Positions 24,858 through 34,424 of a DNA stretch of 64,000 nucleotides are shown piece by piece. Under the pieces are notes generated by a model that worked only from the letters and a program-made list of their open reading frames with translations, was not told the DNA's origin and ran no database searches. Position 1 is the first letter of the stretch. The number at the start of each line of letters is the position of its first letter. Both the position numbers and the translations under genes were made by a program. Source of the DNA: Rhodanobacter sp. 67-28 (lineage in GTDB: Bacteria > Pseudomonadota > Gammaproteobacteria > Xanthomonadales > Rhodanobacteraceae). Location of the stretch: assembly GCA_001898415.1 (NCBI GenBank), contig MKTU01000029.1, positions 1-64,000 on the forward strand, in the 5' to 3' direction.

Positions 24858-27368
24858 ATGCCGTTGAACCTCAAACCCTTCCAGGAAGAAGTGTGCGCAG
24901 GCATCGTGGCCCGCTTCGACAACGTGCGCGCGCTGTATGACGACCCGCGCCTCACCGACGACGCCGAGGTGGATGCGGTGCGCCAGCGCGACGGCGCGGT
25001 GGTGCTGCAGGCACCGACCGGCGCCGGCAAGACGATCATCGCGGTGGAGGCGCTGGCGCGCTTCAGCCGCGAGCGCTGCGTGCTGTGGTTCTGGTTTGCA
25101 CCGTTCGCCGGGCTGGTGGAGCAGTCGCGCGCGGTGATCGCCGCGCATGCGCCATCGCTGCGCCTGCTGGATCTGGACAGCGACCGCCGCCTGGGCGCGG
25201 TGGACGGTGGCGGCGTGTTCGTCACCACCTGGGGCTCGGTGGCCGCGCGCAACGCGGACAGCCGCCGCGCGCGCAGCAAGGGCGACGACGGCCAATCGCT
25301 GGATGCGCTGATCGTGCAGGCGCGCTTGGATGGCGTGCGCATCGGCTGCGTGGTGGACGAGGCACACCACGGCTTCCACAAGGCCGCGCAGGCGCGCGCC
25401 TTCTTCAGCGAGGTGCTGAAGCCGGACTACGCGCTGATGATGACCGCCACCCCGCGCGATGCGGACGCGCTGGCGTTCGAGCGCGACACCGGTTATCGCA
25501 TCGGCGAGCCGGCCGATTGGGCTTCGGTGAGCCGGCATGACGCGGTGGAAGCGGGCCTGCTCAAGCGCGGCGTGCGCATCGTGCGCTTCCTGGCGCGCGA
25601 CGGCGATGCAGCGCAGCTGATCGACTTCGAGCATCTGGCGCTGCGCGAATGCGCGGCGATGCACCGGCACATCCACGACGAGCTGCGCACGGCCGGCATC
25701 GCGCTGACGCCGCTGATGCTGGTACAGGTGCCCGACGGCGCGCAGGCGCAGAAGGACGCCCATCGATACCTAGTCGACGTGCTCGGCTTCGCCGACAGCG
25801 CCGTGCGCGTGCACACCGCCGCGGAACCCGACCCCGACCTGATCGCGCTGGCCAGCGACCCGACCGTCGAGGTGCTGATCTTCAAGATGGCGGTGGCGCT
25901 GGGCTTCGATGCGCCGCGCGCGTTCACCCTCGCCGCGCTGCGCGGTGCGCGCGACAAGGCGTTCGGCGTGCAGGTGATCGGCCGCATCGTGCGCCGGCAT
26001 GCACTGCTGCAGGAACGCGACGACCTGCCGGAGATGCTGAGCCAGGGCTACGTGTTTCTCGCCAACGCCGAATCACAGGAAGGCCTGCTCGACGCCGGCG
26101 CGCAGATCAACGCGCTGACCACGCACGCGCCGGAGGTGGGCACGCAGACCGTCATCACGGTGATCGGCGACACGGCGCAGGTACAGGTGGCGCGCAGCGG
26201 CGAGCCGCTGGCGCTGCTGGTGTCGCCGCAGGGCGTGCAGACGCAGGCCGCGCAGGCGCTGGAAGGATCGGTACAAAACGTCGATGCCACCGGCGGCGAC
26301 GTGGCCGGCGGCGAACGCGAACTGTGGGTGCCGGCAGCGCACGACCTGCTGCAACTGGCCGGCGTCGCCGGCACCGCCCCGACGGTGACACCGGATGCGC
26401 AGCGGCCGCTGCTGACCCTGGCCCGCGCCAGCGTGCACCGCTACCCGCGCCGGTTGGATGCCCCGACGGTGTTGCGCAGCGAACGGCTGCCACCGGCGCC
26501 GTCCGACTTCGAGGCACGGCTGGTCGACTTCGTGAACTTCAGCGGCGAGGTGCTGAACAGCCGCACCCGCACGCGCGAGCGGGTCAGCCGCGACGAGCGC
26601 GACCTGTTCCAGGGCAACCACGTCGGCGACGACGGCAAGGATCTGTTCGCCGACCTCGCCCCCGAAGCCGTGGCCGAGCGCGCCGAGCAGATCCGGCTGC
26701 GGCTGAAGGAATCCAACGACCGCGAGTTGCATCTGCGCTTGCTGGAGCGCTTCCGCCGCGCGATCGAACTGGCCGGCGCCGAAGCACCGGCCGACGAAGA
26801 GACCTTGATGCAGCAGCTGGACTTCGTGCTGGTGCGCCACCCGACCTTGCTGACCGCCGCCTACAAGCGCGCACGACACGATCAGGTCGTCGACGTGGAC
26901 GCGCCGCTGCGGGCCGAACTGCAAAGTGATTTGCGCCTGCCCAGCGCGCGACGCGCGCTGTACGGTGTGATGCCTGCGGGCCTGAACGAAGACGAGCAGG
27001 CCGTGGCCCGGCTGCTGGACGACAGCCCGCTGGTGCGCTGGTGGCACCGCAACGCTTCGGACTACCGATACCCCGATGCGCTGGGCCTGTACCGCTGGGA
27101 CGATGGCGACGGCTTCTATCCCGACTTCGTGGTGAGCCTGGCCGAGCGCGAAACGCCCGGCGGCATCGCCCTGTTGGAAGTCAAAGGCAACCAGTTCTGG
27201 GGCAAGACGGAAGAGGTGGAAAAAGCCACCGCCCGCCACACCGACTACGGCCCGGTGTTCATGGTCGGTCGCGAACGCGGCCAAGCCACCTTCAACCACC
27301 TGCGCAAGCTGGGCGAAAGGCTCGACACCGACGGCGCGTTTGCGGTGGAGCGGTTGCGCTATGTGTGA
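24858..27368 (+). CDS. Type III-like restriction helicase-nuclease (Res)
   Basis: 836 residues, starting one base after the Mod stop. Superfamily 2 helicase: Walker A QAPTGAGKTI, DEAH-type VVDEAHHGF, motif III TATPRD and motif VI QVIGRIVRRH. The C-terminus carries a PD-(D/E)xK nuclease: FYPDFVVSLAE followed by ALLEVKGNQF. Together with Mod it should form an ATP-dependent restriction complex cutting unmethylated or invading DNA. Slightly shorter than classical Res (about 950); type ISP-like or other helicase-nuclease systems are alternatives. Confidence 0.88.
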   Translation: MPLNLKPFQEEVCAGIVARFDNVRALYDDPRLTDDAEVDAVRQRDGAVVLQAPTGAGKTIIAVEALARFSRERCVLWFWFAPFAGLVEQSRAVIAAHAPSLRLLDLDSDRRLGAVDGGGVFVTTWGSVAARNADSRRARSKGDDGQSLDALIVQARLDGVRIGCVVDEAHHGFHKAAQARAFFSEVLKPDYALMMTATPRDADALAFERDTGYRIGEPADWASVSRHDAVEAGLLKRGVRIVRFLARDGDAAQLIDFEHLALRECAAMHRHIHDELRTAGIALTPLMLVQVPDGAQAQKDAHRYLVDVLGFADSAVRVHTAAEPDPDLIALASDPTVEVLIFKMAVALGFDAPRAFTLAALRGARDKAFGVQVIGRIVRRHALLQERDDLPEMLSQGYVFLANAESQEGLLDAGAQINALTTHAPEVGTQTVITVIGDTAQVQVARSGEPLALLVSPQGVQTQAAQALEGSVQNVDATGGDVAGGERELWVPAAHDLLQLAGVAGTAPTVTPDAQRPLLTLARASVHRYPRRLDAPTVLRSERLPPAPSDFEARLVDFVNFSGEVLNSRTRTRERVSRDERDLFQGNHVGDDGKDLFADLAPEAVAERAEQIRLRLKESNDRELHLRLLERFRRAIELAGAEAPADEETLMQQLDFVLVRHPTLLTAAYKRARHDQVVDVDAPLRAELQSDLRLPSARRALYGVMPAGLNEDEQAVARLLDDSPLVRWWHRNASDYRYPDALGLYRWDDGDGFYPDFVVSLAERETPGGIALLEVKGNQFWGKTEEVEKATARHTDYGPVFMVGRERGQATFNHLRKLGERLDTDGAFAVERLRYV

Positions 27369-27506
27369 ATATTCACGCGACCACCGTGAGTAACGAACCG
27401 GCAAGCAACGCGTGAAGTTACGACATCCCGGAACACAATCGGCAGAAGATAGGTAGGCAAGAATCGTTTGGACTGAATGGTAGGAACAACCCGGGGGAAA
27501 ACTGCG

Positions 27507-28337
27507 ATGGCGCTTTCAAGGATTGAACGCATCTTGATCTTGGCAAAGACTTACCCGTCTCCGAGCGCCCAGCACGTCGAGACATCCTGCGTCGCCGGGA
27601 TAACCGAGCACGGATGCATGCGCAGGCTCTATCCGGTGCCGTTCCGGCTCATCAAAGAAAGCCAGAAATTCAAAAAATGGCAGTGGGTCAAGCTGCGCGT
27701 CGAAAAGGCGACCAGGGATCACCGCCCGGAAAGCCACAAGGTCTATGTCGACGACATCGTCTGCGGCGAACAGATCGACACCAGACGCGACTGGGCGGAG
27801 AGACGGCTGTGGCTGGAAAAAATACCAACGTTCGACAGCCCCGAAGCGATGGACGCAGCACGCCTCAGTGAAGGGATATCCCTGGCGCTGCTACGGCCTC
27901 GCCAGGTTCTTGGACTGGACATCATCTCCGCCCGTCACGCGGACTGGACCACTGAAGAAAGAGAAAAGCTGACGCGCGAACTGATGCAGGGCGATCTGTT
28001 TTCGGAAGCGGAAGTTCAACGGGAAATGCACCAGTTGCGCAAGGTTCCCTTCGACTTCTACTACCGGTGCATCTACAGCACGCCCGACGGTGAACGCGAA
28101 TACAAGCAGAAGATCATCGACTGGGAGGCAGGTGCCCTCTTCTGGAATTGCCGCATGAGCCATGGCGACAACTGGGAGCAGCCTTTCCGCGCAATGCTGG
28201 AAGGCAACCTGACCGGAAAGGACCTGATGTTTCTGATGGGCAACCTGCACCGGTTTCAGGATCAGTGGGTCATCGTCAGCCTCATCTATCCACCTAAGCT
28301 GCCGCCGCAAGCGGGCGGCCAGGCTTTCCTTTTTTAG
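27507..28337 (+). CDS. Unknown conserved protein in the defence block
   Basis: 276 residues. ATG 27507 has GGGGGAAA upstream. Soluble, basic N-terminal half beginning MALSRIERILILAKTYP, with paired Cys at SCVAG and HGCMRRLYPVPFR, then a charged linker and an acidic C-terminal half with Trp/Tyr-rich segments (FDFYYRCIYSTPDG, DNWEQPFRAML). I do not recognise a catalytic motif. It follows the Res-like gene by about 140 bases, and its 3' end overlaps the convergent DUF488 gene by 44 bases, which suggests the pair has moved together. Confidence 0.75.
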   Translation: MALSRIERILILAKTYPSPSAQHVETSCVAGITEHGCMRRLYPVPFRLIKESQKFKKWQWVKLRVEKATRDHRPESHKVYVDDIVCGEQIDTRRDWAERRLWLEKIPTFDSPEAMDAARLSEGISLALLRPRQVLGLDIISARHADWTTEEREKLTRELMQGDLFSEAEVQREMHQLRKVPFDFYYRCIYSTPDGEREYKQKIIDWEAGALFWNCRMSHGDNWEQPFRAMLEGNLTGKDLMFLMGNLHRFQDQWVIVSLIYPPKLPPQAGGQAFLF

Positions 28338-28776
28338 CCTCGGCCACATCGATGTGCTGTACGTCGATGTCGAACCGTTCATGCAGTGCGTCCGCCACGA
28401 ACGATCGATGGCAGCGGGTGTAATCGGCCTCAAAGCACAAAAGCGCGCATCGCGACTCTGCGGCTGCCGCCGCAAGCTCTTCAAGCGCGTCGCCTTGCTC
28501 GTCCAGGTACTGGAGAAAGCCTTTAGTGTACTGCTTCCAGCTTCCGTTTTTCTTGTAGCGATCTCTCACTTCTTTCGGGCAACCAAGCTGGACCATGTGG
28601 ACATAGTCGAGTCCAGAATCAGCAAGGATGTCCGACAACCCTCGCTTGGAAAAACCCGGCTTGCGGGACAGTGGCAGCTCGCGTATGTCGACGACGGTAC
28701 GAACGCCATGCTTGATGAGCAGCGACAAAAAGGCCTGGATATCGAGCCCCTCGTATCCGATGGTGCAAATGGTCAT
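28294..28776 (-). CDS. DUF488 family protein
   Basis: 160 residues. The family signatures are clear: TICTIGYEGLDIQAFLSLL at the start, VVDIRELPLSRKPGFSK, then CALLCFEADYTRCHRSFVAD with the conserved Cys...CHR. DUF488 proteins are small cytosolic proteins without an established reaction; several are found beside restriction or nucleic-acid genes. The stop overlaps the convergent upstream gene by 44 bases. Family sure, function unknown. Confidence 0.88.
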   Translation of the reverse strand: MTICTIGYEGLDIQAFLSLLIKHGVRTVVDIRELPLSRKPGFSKRGLSDILADSGLDYVHMVQLGCPKEVRDRYKKNGSWKQYTKGFLQYLDEQGDALEELAAAAAESRCALLCFEADYTRCHRSFVADALHERFDIDVQHIDVAEAKKGKPGRPLAAAA

Positions 28777-29209
28777 GGTGAAGCCTCCAAGATGGCGGAA
28801 TGGTAGTTGATGGGAGGATCACCAAGGATGAAACGGATCACCATTGCTGCATGGCTATCACGAATTGCTGATGATGGCGCGCTCCATTGATGAAGGGCCG
28901 GAGTCTCCGATGCCCACGACTATCGAGGAAATGCATCGGCATCTGGGCGCCAGCGAGCCCCGCCTGCTGACCATACCGCCTGGGTCGATTGCCGTTGCTC
29001 CCGACAAGAACGTCGGCAAGAAGGTGGCATGGTTGTTCGGCGGGCTGCTCGCGACGAGTGTGTGATCTGCGCGTACCCGCTCCGGCGGGCGTGAAGCGCT
29101 CCGCCGGAAGCCAAGCGGTGCAGGTTGGACAGCACTCACCGCAACGTGATGCCCGCACGGCTCCGGACGTGTTCCGGAGCCGCCTGATTCTTCCATCCCC
29201 AAGGCGGGT
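28777..29209. other. Intergenic region at the right edge of the defence block
   Basis: I find no convincing gene. A TTG-initiated 73-codon frame (28844-29065) lacks a ribosome site. A perfect 10-bp hairpin, CGGCTCCGGA-CGTGT-TCCGGAGCCG, lies at 29158-29182, just past the stop of the minus-strand methyltransferase; it lacks a T tract and may be a weak or factor-assisted terminator. Confidence 0.45.
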
Positions 29210-29971
29210 TCACACGATCCCCGTGCGCATGTTGATGGGCCAGGTCACCGGCCGTCGCGTTTCCGGATCGCCCCAGCGCGCGGCCAGCTCCGTGGAGAAG
29301 CGCTCGATCAGCTGGCCATGGCCTTCCTTCACGGCATGTTTCACGGCCGACCAGGTCGCGATGTAGCCCATGAGCTCGCCGAGCGACCACGTTTTCCGTA
29401 TCGCCATCGCGGGCGGCGGGAACTCCGCGAATGGAAAGTCGAGGTCCGCGTAGCCGCGGTCGACCAGCTGCCGTTCCGGCGGCCAGAAGCGGCCGATGCC
29501 CTCGCGGTAGAAGCGCAGGAAGCACGCATCCAGCTCCTCGTCCAGTTTCGGCACGCCGTAACTGACCAACGCCAGCAGGGCGCCGGGCCGGGCGATGCGC
29601 CGGACCTCGGCATGGAACGCGGCGAGGTCGAACCAATGGGCGGCTTGCGCGGCAGTCACCAGGCTTGCGCTGCGATCGGGCACGGGCAGGTGTTCGGCGG
29701 GGGCCTGGGCATACCGCACGCGTTCGGTGGCGGGCGCATGCGCGAGCTGGTCGGCGCTGGGGTCGAGGCCGAGCACGGCGTCGAAGTGCGCGCCGAGCTG
29801 CACCGTCAACTGGCCGGTGCCACAGCCGACATCGACGGCGAAGCGGGTGTCGGGCGCGGTTTGCGCCAGGAAGGCGGCCAGTGCCGGAGGGTACTCCGGG
29901 CGGAATGTGGCGTAGTTCTGTCCACCAGCCTGGAACCAGTTGGCGGCGTGATCACCTCGTTCAACGGACAT
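29210..29971 (-). CDS. Class I SAM-dependent methyltransferase
   Basis: 253 residues. SAM-binding motif I DVGCGTGQLTVQL, motif II GLDPSADQL, and a post-I region AEHLPVPDRSASLVTAAQAAHWFD. The start resembles the UbiE/Tam-like family of trans-aconitate or methyltransferase-11 enzymes (YATFRPEYPPAL..FL). The substrate is unknown. It has no close neighbours on its strand and appears monocistronic. Confidence 0.85.
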   Translation of the reverse strand: MSVERGDHAANWFQAGGQNYATFRPEYPPALAAFLAQTAPDTRFAVDVGCGTGQLTVQLGAHFDAVLGLDPSADQLAHAPATERVRYAQAPAEHLPVPDRSASLVTAAQAAHWFDLAAFHAEVRRIARPGALLALVSYGVPKLDEELDACFLRFYREGIGRFWPPERQLVDRGYADLDFPFAEFPPPAMAIRKTWSLGELMGYIATWSAVKHAVKEGHGQLIERFSTELAARWGDPETRRPVTWPINMRTGIV

Positions 29972-30416
29972 GCGTTTCTTCCGGGTTAGTGCATGGGCCT
30001 CGGCAGGCGACTCGCAAATCCATGCTGCTCCAGCGCGTGCGCCACGTCTTCGCGCACGCGCAACCTAGGGTAGACGGTTTGTGTTTCCAGCGCGTGGATG
30101 ACGTGCCTGAAGCCGAACCCGCGGGGCACAACCCCGTGCAGTCATCGCGCGTACCGCGCGGGTGACGCGCCACCCAGCGCATATCGAAACCGGGTCACCC
30201 CTGCCCCATGCGCCCGCGCCGTGCGGCGTCGTGGCGCAGGCGCGGCACGCCCGCGCGGCATGCAAGGCCGTGGCACACGGCTTGCTCATCCATCGTCATG
30301 GCGGCATCGCGAATCCGATGCCGGCCATCGCCGTTCCGCGCGTCGCGATCGCACCGATGCCGCGGGACGGGCGCCACCACACACCTGTCTTCAGCCAAGG
30401 CTTCACGGAGATCACG
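29972..30416. other. Intergenic region without a supported gene
   Basis: Divergent spacer between the methyltransferase and the Cys-rich protein. The frames that cross it are Arg/Ala-rich, lack ribosome sites and look like GC-driven noise. It must contain the promoter of the gene at 30417, but no clear -35/-10 pair was found. Confidence 0.4.
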
Positions 30417-32630
30417 ATGGCCAGTCGCAACGAAAAGGAAAAACCGCTGGATCTGACAGTCACCTTTGTCGGACTCGATGATGGACAGCAGCCGCCGCGC
30501 TTTGCGGCGTACAAGGTGGACGTCAGCGGCCGCCCGATCAGGAAGCTGGGCAGTTACGACGGCAAGCTGTTGCGGCTGGACCCGGGCGAGGCCAGCGCGA
30601 TCGCGTTCGGACCGGACGTCGAGGATTTCAGGACGCTGCCGACGGACAGCCTGGCGCGCTACCGCGTGGCGCAGCAGGTCGACCTGTGGCGCAAGCAGGG
30701 ACTGGTGCTGGGGCCGGATATCTGGAACCGCTTCCACTTCCGTTTCCAGTGCGTCAGCGGCACCGTGAGCAAATGCCGGCCGTGGTTCTGGGACCTGCTC
30801 GACGATATCCGGCTGCAGCCGATGTATGCGCTGGCCCAGGTCGCGCGCATCAAGCCGATCACTGCGGAGCTGCGCCCGCATCTGCGCTTCCCGCTGCGTT
30901 GCGAGACACTGTGCGACGGCGTCGTGGAGGTCTACGAACGCGAATGCTGTTGCCGCTGGTTCCGCATCCCGGACCTGCTGGACCGGTTGCGCGAGATTCT
31001 CGCGGTGCTGCCGATACCGCTGCCGGACCCGATCCCCGACCCGATCCCCGGGCCGGACCCGGCGCCCTTCGACCCGCGCTCGCTGCGTGCCGCGGCGCGC
31101 GACATCCAGCAGCGCAAGGCGGCGTTCGATCTTGCCGCCACGCCACCGGAAAACCTGCACCAGGATTTCCTGGCGCTGCGTGCGATGCCGGAAGATGCGG
31201 CGCGCGAGTACGTGCTGGCGCGCCCGTACCTGTACCCGATCTTCTGCCACTGTTCGGTGCGCAAGGTCGGCGAGACGATGATCCAGCCCGGTGGCCGTTT
31301 CGACCTCTGCTACCTGCGCCCGCCGTTCCACCTGGCGCACGAGCATTGCGTCACGACCTACGCCTACCGCGTGCGGCAGATGATCAACGGCGCCTGGCAC
31401 GTCGTCTACGACGGGCTGGCCGCACACCAGTATTTCGCCGCCGGCAGCACGGCGGACATCCACAGCTACGATCCGCAGGCGCGCGTCTGCGCCGACGGCC
31501 CGGGCGAGCCGCCGCCGAACGGCAACCTGCCGTTCGTGATGCTGGAGCACGTCGGCAGCTATGGCAGCTTCCACTTCAACTTCCCGGTGCAGACCGGGGT
31601 GTCGCAAGTCGGCGCGCTGGATGCCGACGACGGCACCTTCACCACCTCGTACGCGCCGGACTGCCCGTGGGGCGGCGGGCTGGGCCTGCGCCTGTGGTTC
31701 TCGCCGGAGCTGGAGCCGCTCGTGAAGTACTACCGCCTGAAGGTGTTTGCGCTAAGCGATGCCGGCACGCCGGTCGGTGCGCCGATCGTGCTGAACGACT
31801 CGGTCACCTGGGACAAGCTGGTGGACATTCCCGGCGACGTGGTGCGCGCACCGGAACTGCTGGGCCCGGCCACCGTCGGCGCGGAAAGCGACCTGTTCAA
31901 GGTGCCGTACTGGAGCTCTCCCGACCACCGCTACCTGAGCGGGCAGTTTCACCAGGGCTGGAACACGGCGCAAAGCCAGTTCCCCGACGGCAAGTACATG
32001 CTGGTCATCGAAGTGTTCGATGCCGCCGGCAACCGGGTGAAGCCGAACGGCGCAAGCGGGCCGGGCACGGCGCAACCGTTCGAATTCCGCCGCTGGATGT
32101 CCGCGGTGGATACCGACCCGGTGCCGTTCGCCGACGCGGCGCACGTGTTCTGGGTGGACAACACGCCGGTGGGCGGCGATATCGTCGACCTGCGCAAGAA
32201 CGGCGTCGCCAACACCAGCCAGTGCCAGTTCATGACGGGCCCGGCGGCGAGCACCTTCGCCATCGGCTTCCGCGCCTACCACCTGCACGGCGTCGAGCAC
32301 GCCGGCAACGGCGACGGCAATTCGTTCATGTGGCACTACGGCATCGGCTGGCAGCGAGGCCTGAACGGCAACAGCGGTGCGCTCGGCCCGGCACCGTCGG
32401 GCGGCAACAACCATACCGACGTCGGCGAGACCGGCGGCGCGGTGTCCTCCGGCAGCGAGACGTTCCAGACCATGCTGACCGACACCACGCAGGTGCCCAG
32501 CGTCGTGCTGAGCAAGTGCACCTTCAGCGTGACCCTGCACGTGTACGCCAAGCACTTCACCGGCAGCGGCCGCATCCAGGGTTACGACTATGCGGAGACG
32601 GCCTCGTTCGCACTGGAGATCACCAGCTGA
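30417..32630 (+). CDS. Large cysteine-rich protein of unknown function
   Basis: 737 residues. ATG 30417 follows GGAG. No signal peptide or membrane helix. Residues 1-190 are beta-rich and hold several Cys pairs, including RCETLCDG and ECCCRWFRIPD. A proline/aspartate linker follows (LPDPIPDPIPGPDP, near 205-218), then a helical segment, then a long beta-rich part with CHCSV, and a C-terminal half like secreted or surface carbohydrate-type sheets (HLHGVEHAGNGDGNSFMWHYG). I recall similar CCC-plus-PDPDP proteins near contractile-injection or secretion loci, but none is visible here. Function unknown. Confidence 0.75.
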   Translation: MASRNEKEKPLDLTVTFVGLDDGQQPPRFAAYKVDVSGRPIRKLGSYDGKLLRLDPGEASAIAFGPDVEDFRTLPTDSLARYRVAQQVDLWRKQGLVLGPDIWNRFHFRFQCVSGTVSKCRPWFWDLLDDIRLQPMYALAQVARIKPITAELRPHLRFPLRCETLCDGVVEVYERECCCRWFRIPDLLDRLREILAVLPIPLPDPIPDPIPGPDPAPFDPRSLRAAARDIQQRKAAFDLAATPPENLHQDFLALRAMPEDAAREYVLARPYLYPIFCHCSVRKVGETMIQPGGRFDLCYLRPPFHLAHEHCVTTYAYRVRQMINGAWHVVYDGLAAHQYFAAGSTADIHSYDPQARVCADGPGEPPPNGNLPFVMLEHVGSYGSFHFNFPVQTGVSQVGALDADDGTFTTSYAPDCPWGGGLGLRLWFSPELEPLVKYYRLKVFALSDAGTPVGAPIVLNDSVTWDKLVDIPGDVVRAPELLGPATVGAESDLFKVPYWSSPDHRYLSGQFHQGWNTAQSQFPDGKYMLVIEVFDAAGNRVKPNGASGPGTAQPFEFRRWMSAVDTDPVPFADAAHVFWVDNTPVGGDIVDLRKNGVANTSQCQFMTGPAASTFAIGFRAYHLHGVEHAGNGDGNSFMWHYGIGWQRGLNGNSGALGPAPSGGNNHTDVGETGGAVSSGSETFQTMLTDTTQVPSVVLSKCTFSVTLHVYAKHFTGSGRIQGYDYAETASFALEITS

Positions 32631-32972
32631 CGGCAGGCCAAATGGAGGCAACGGCATGGATGCCGCCGTTGTGGCTGCGCACAAGGTACTTGCGCGATAT
32701 CGGCAAGCGCCTGGCGCGCAGCCTTCTTTTCGCTCCAGACGTCCGGCCCGCCACCCTTCAGGCCGGCTTTGCCATTTCGCGCCGCTGCCGCGACGCGACG
32801 GCAACCTCTCCCGGCCATACCGGATAGAAGGCGACCCGGCCGCCCCTGCAGACGAAAACCCTTGCCTGCGGACCGCGAGCCTCGGCTTGGCAAGCACGGC
32901 CACGCTTTCGGCTATACCCTGCCCGGGCGTCGGGCGGCTTGAGCTGCCCGCGAGTTCCCAGGAGGCGCCGCG
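32631..32972. other. Intergenic region without a supported gene
   Basis: 342 bases between two plus-strand genes. Several frames stay open on both strands, but none has a ribosome site or a recognisable product. The ribosome site of the MFS gene (AGGAGG) is at its right end. Nothing else was identified. Confidence 0.4.
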
Positions 32973-34217
32973 ATGAGCCTGCAGCCGGAAGCACCCCGCC
33001 ACGCCGCGGCGAAGACGCCGTCCGCGCTGCGCCGGATTCCGGCCGGCATCTGGGCGCTGGGCATGGTCTCCATGCTGATGGACACCTCCTCGGAGATGAT
33101 CCACGCGCTGCTGCCGGTGTACCTGGTCGGCGCGCTTGGTGCCTCGGCGCTCGCGGTCGGCGTGATCGAGGGCATCGCCGAATCCACCGCGGCGATCACC
33201 AAGGTGTTCTCCGGCGCGCTGTCGGACTGGCTCGGCCGGCGCAAGCTGCTGGTGGCGATCGGCTACGGGCTGGCCGCGTGCACCAAGCCGGTCTTTCCGC
33301 TGGCGAGCACGCTCGGCTGGGTGGTCGCGGCGCGTTTCGTGGATCGTGTCGGCAAGGGTATTCGTGGCGCGCCGCGCGATGCGCTGATCGCCGACCTGGC
33401 ACCGGCCGAGTTGCGTGGCGCCTCGTTCGGTCTGCGCCAGTCGCTCGACACCACCGGCGCGTTCCTCGGCCCGGGGCTGGCGATCGCGTTGATGTGGCTG
33501 ACCGCCGACAACATCCCGCTGGTGTTCTGGTTCGCGGTGGTGCCGGGCTTTGCCGCGTTCGCGCTGGTGGTATTCGGCGTGCGCGACGCGCCGGGCGGCC
33601 GGGAAAGCAGGCGGGCGCGTTCGCCGTTGTCGCGCACCGAGCTGGCACGTCTGCCGCCGCTGTACTGGGGCGTGGTGACGATCGCCGCGGTGTTCACCCT
33701 GGCCCGTTTCAGCGAGGCCTTCCTGGTGCTGCGCGCGCAGGAGCTGGGGCTGGGACTGGTGCTGATCCCGCTGGTGCTGGTGGTGTTGAACGTGGTGTAT
33801 GCGCTCTCGTCCTATCCGGTCGGCGTGCTGGCCGACCGTTTCGACCACGGCACGCTGCTCGCGCTGGGCGTGCTGGTGCTGGTGTTGGCCGATCTCGCGC
33901 TGGCCTTCGTCGGCGGGTTGGCGGGGCTGGCGCTGGGCGTGGCGTTGTGGGGACTGCACATGGGCATGACCCAGGGCCTGCTGGCGGCGATGGTTGCCGA
34001 CGCCGCGCCGGCCGATCTGCGCGGCACGGCGTACGGCATGTTCAACCTGGTCGGCGGGCTGGCCCTGCTGGCAGCCAGCGTGGTGGCCGGCGCGCTGTGG
34101 GACGCGTTCGGCTCGCGCGCCACCTTCCTCGCCGGTGCCGGTTTTGCCGTGGTGGCGTTGCTGGCGCTGGTGCCGGTGGCGCGGCAGGTGCACAGGCATC
34201 GCCCGGCATCGCACTGA
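32973..34217 (+). CDS. MFS transporter
   Basis: 414 residues, twelve likely membrane helices. ATG 32973 is preceded by AGGAGG. The inter-helix 2-3 motif SDWLGRRK fits the MFS signature, with a second copy in the other half (ADRFDHG). The segment RVGKGIRGAPRDALIAD is typical of the group of small drug or multidrug-type MFS proteins seen in many proteobacteria. Substrate not predictable. No co-transcribed partner is evident. Confidence 0.9.
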   Translation: MSLQPEAPRHAAAKTPSALRRIPAGIWALGMVSMLMDTSSEMIHALLPVYLVGALGASALAVGVIEGIAESTAAITKVFSGALSDWLGRRKLLVAIGYGLAACTKPVFPLASTLGWVVAARFVDRVGKGIRGAPRDALIADLAPAELRGASFGLRQSLDTTGAFLGPGLAIALMWLTADNIPLVFWFAVVPGFAAFALVVFGVRDAPGGRESRRARSPLSRTELARLPPLYWGVVTIAAVFTLARFSEAFLVLRAQELGLGLVLIPLVLVVLNVVYALSSYPVGVLADRFDHGTLLALGVLVLVLADLALAFVGGLAGLALGVALWGLHMGMTQGLLAAMVADAAPADLRGTAYGMFNLVGGLALLAASVVAGALWDAFGSRATFLAGAGFAVVALLALVPVARQVHRHRPASH

Positions 34218-34424
34218 GCGACGCGCCAGCAGCGGGGTCCCTGCTCATGGAAGCTGCACCCGGACGCTCAACGAGCGCCGCCGGACGGATGCTCCGCGGG
34301 ACGGCCGCGCAGCGCATGTCGCGTGCGCACCGAACTCGCATCGGCGTACCATCGCCGGGCTGATTGGGGGGCCGGCCGCGCCACGCGGGGATGGCCGTTT
34401 CGTCACTTGACCCGGGGAAATTCC

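Noticed and set aside
28844-29065. 73-codon frame starting with TTG
   Set aside because: No ribosome site, no similarity to known small proteins, irregular composition; kept only as a remark on the spacer.
29158-29182. Hairpin as rho-independent terminator
   Set aside because: The stem is perfect but no T tract follows on either strand, so it was not listed as a terminator.
31752-34214. Long minus-strand open frame opposite the Cys-rich and MFS genes
   Set aside because: Composition is His/Arg/Gln-rich, as expected for the antisense of GC-rich coding sequence; the plus-strand products have recognisable features.
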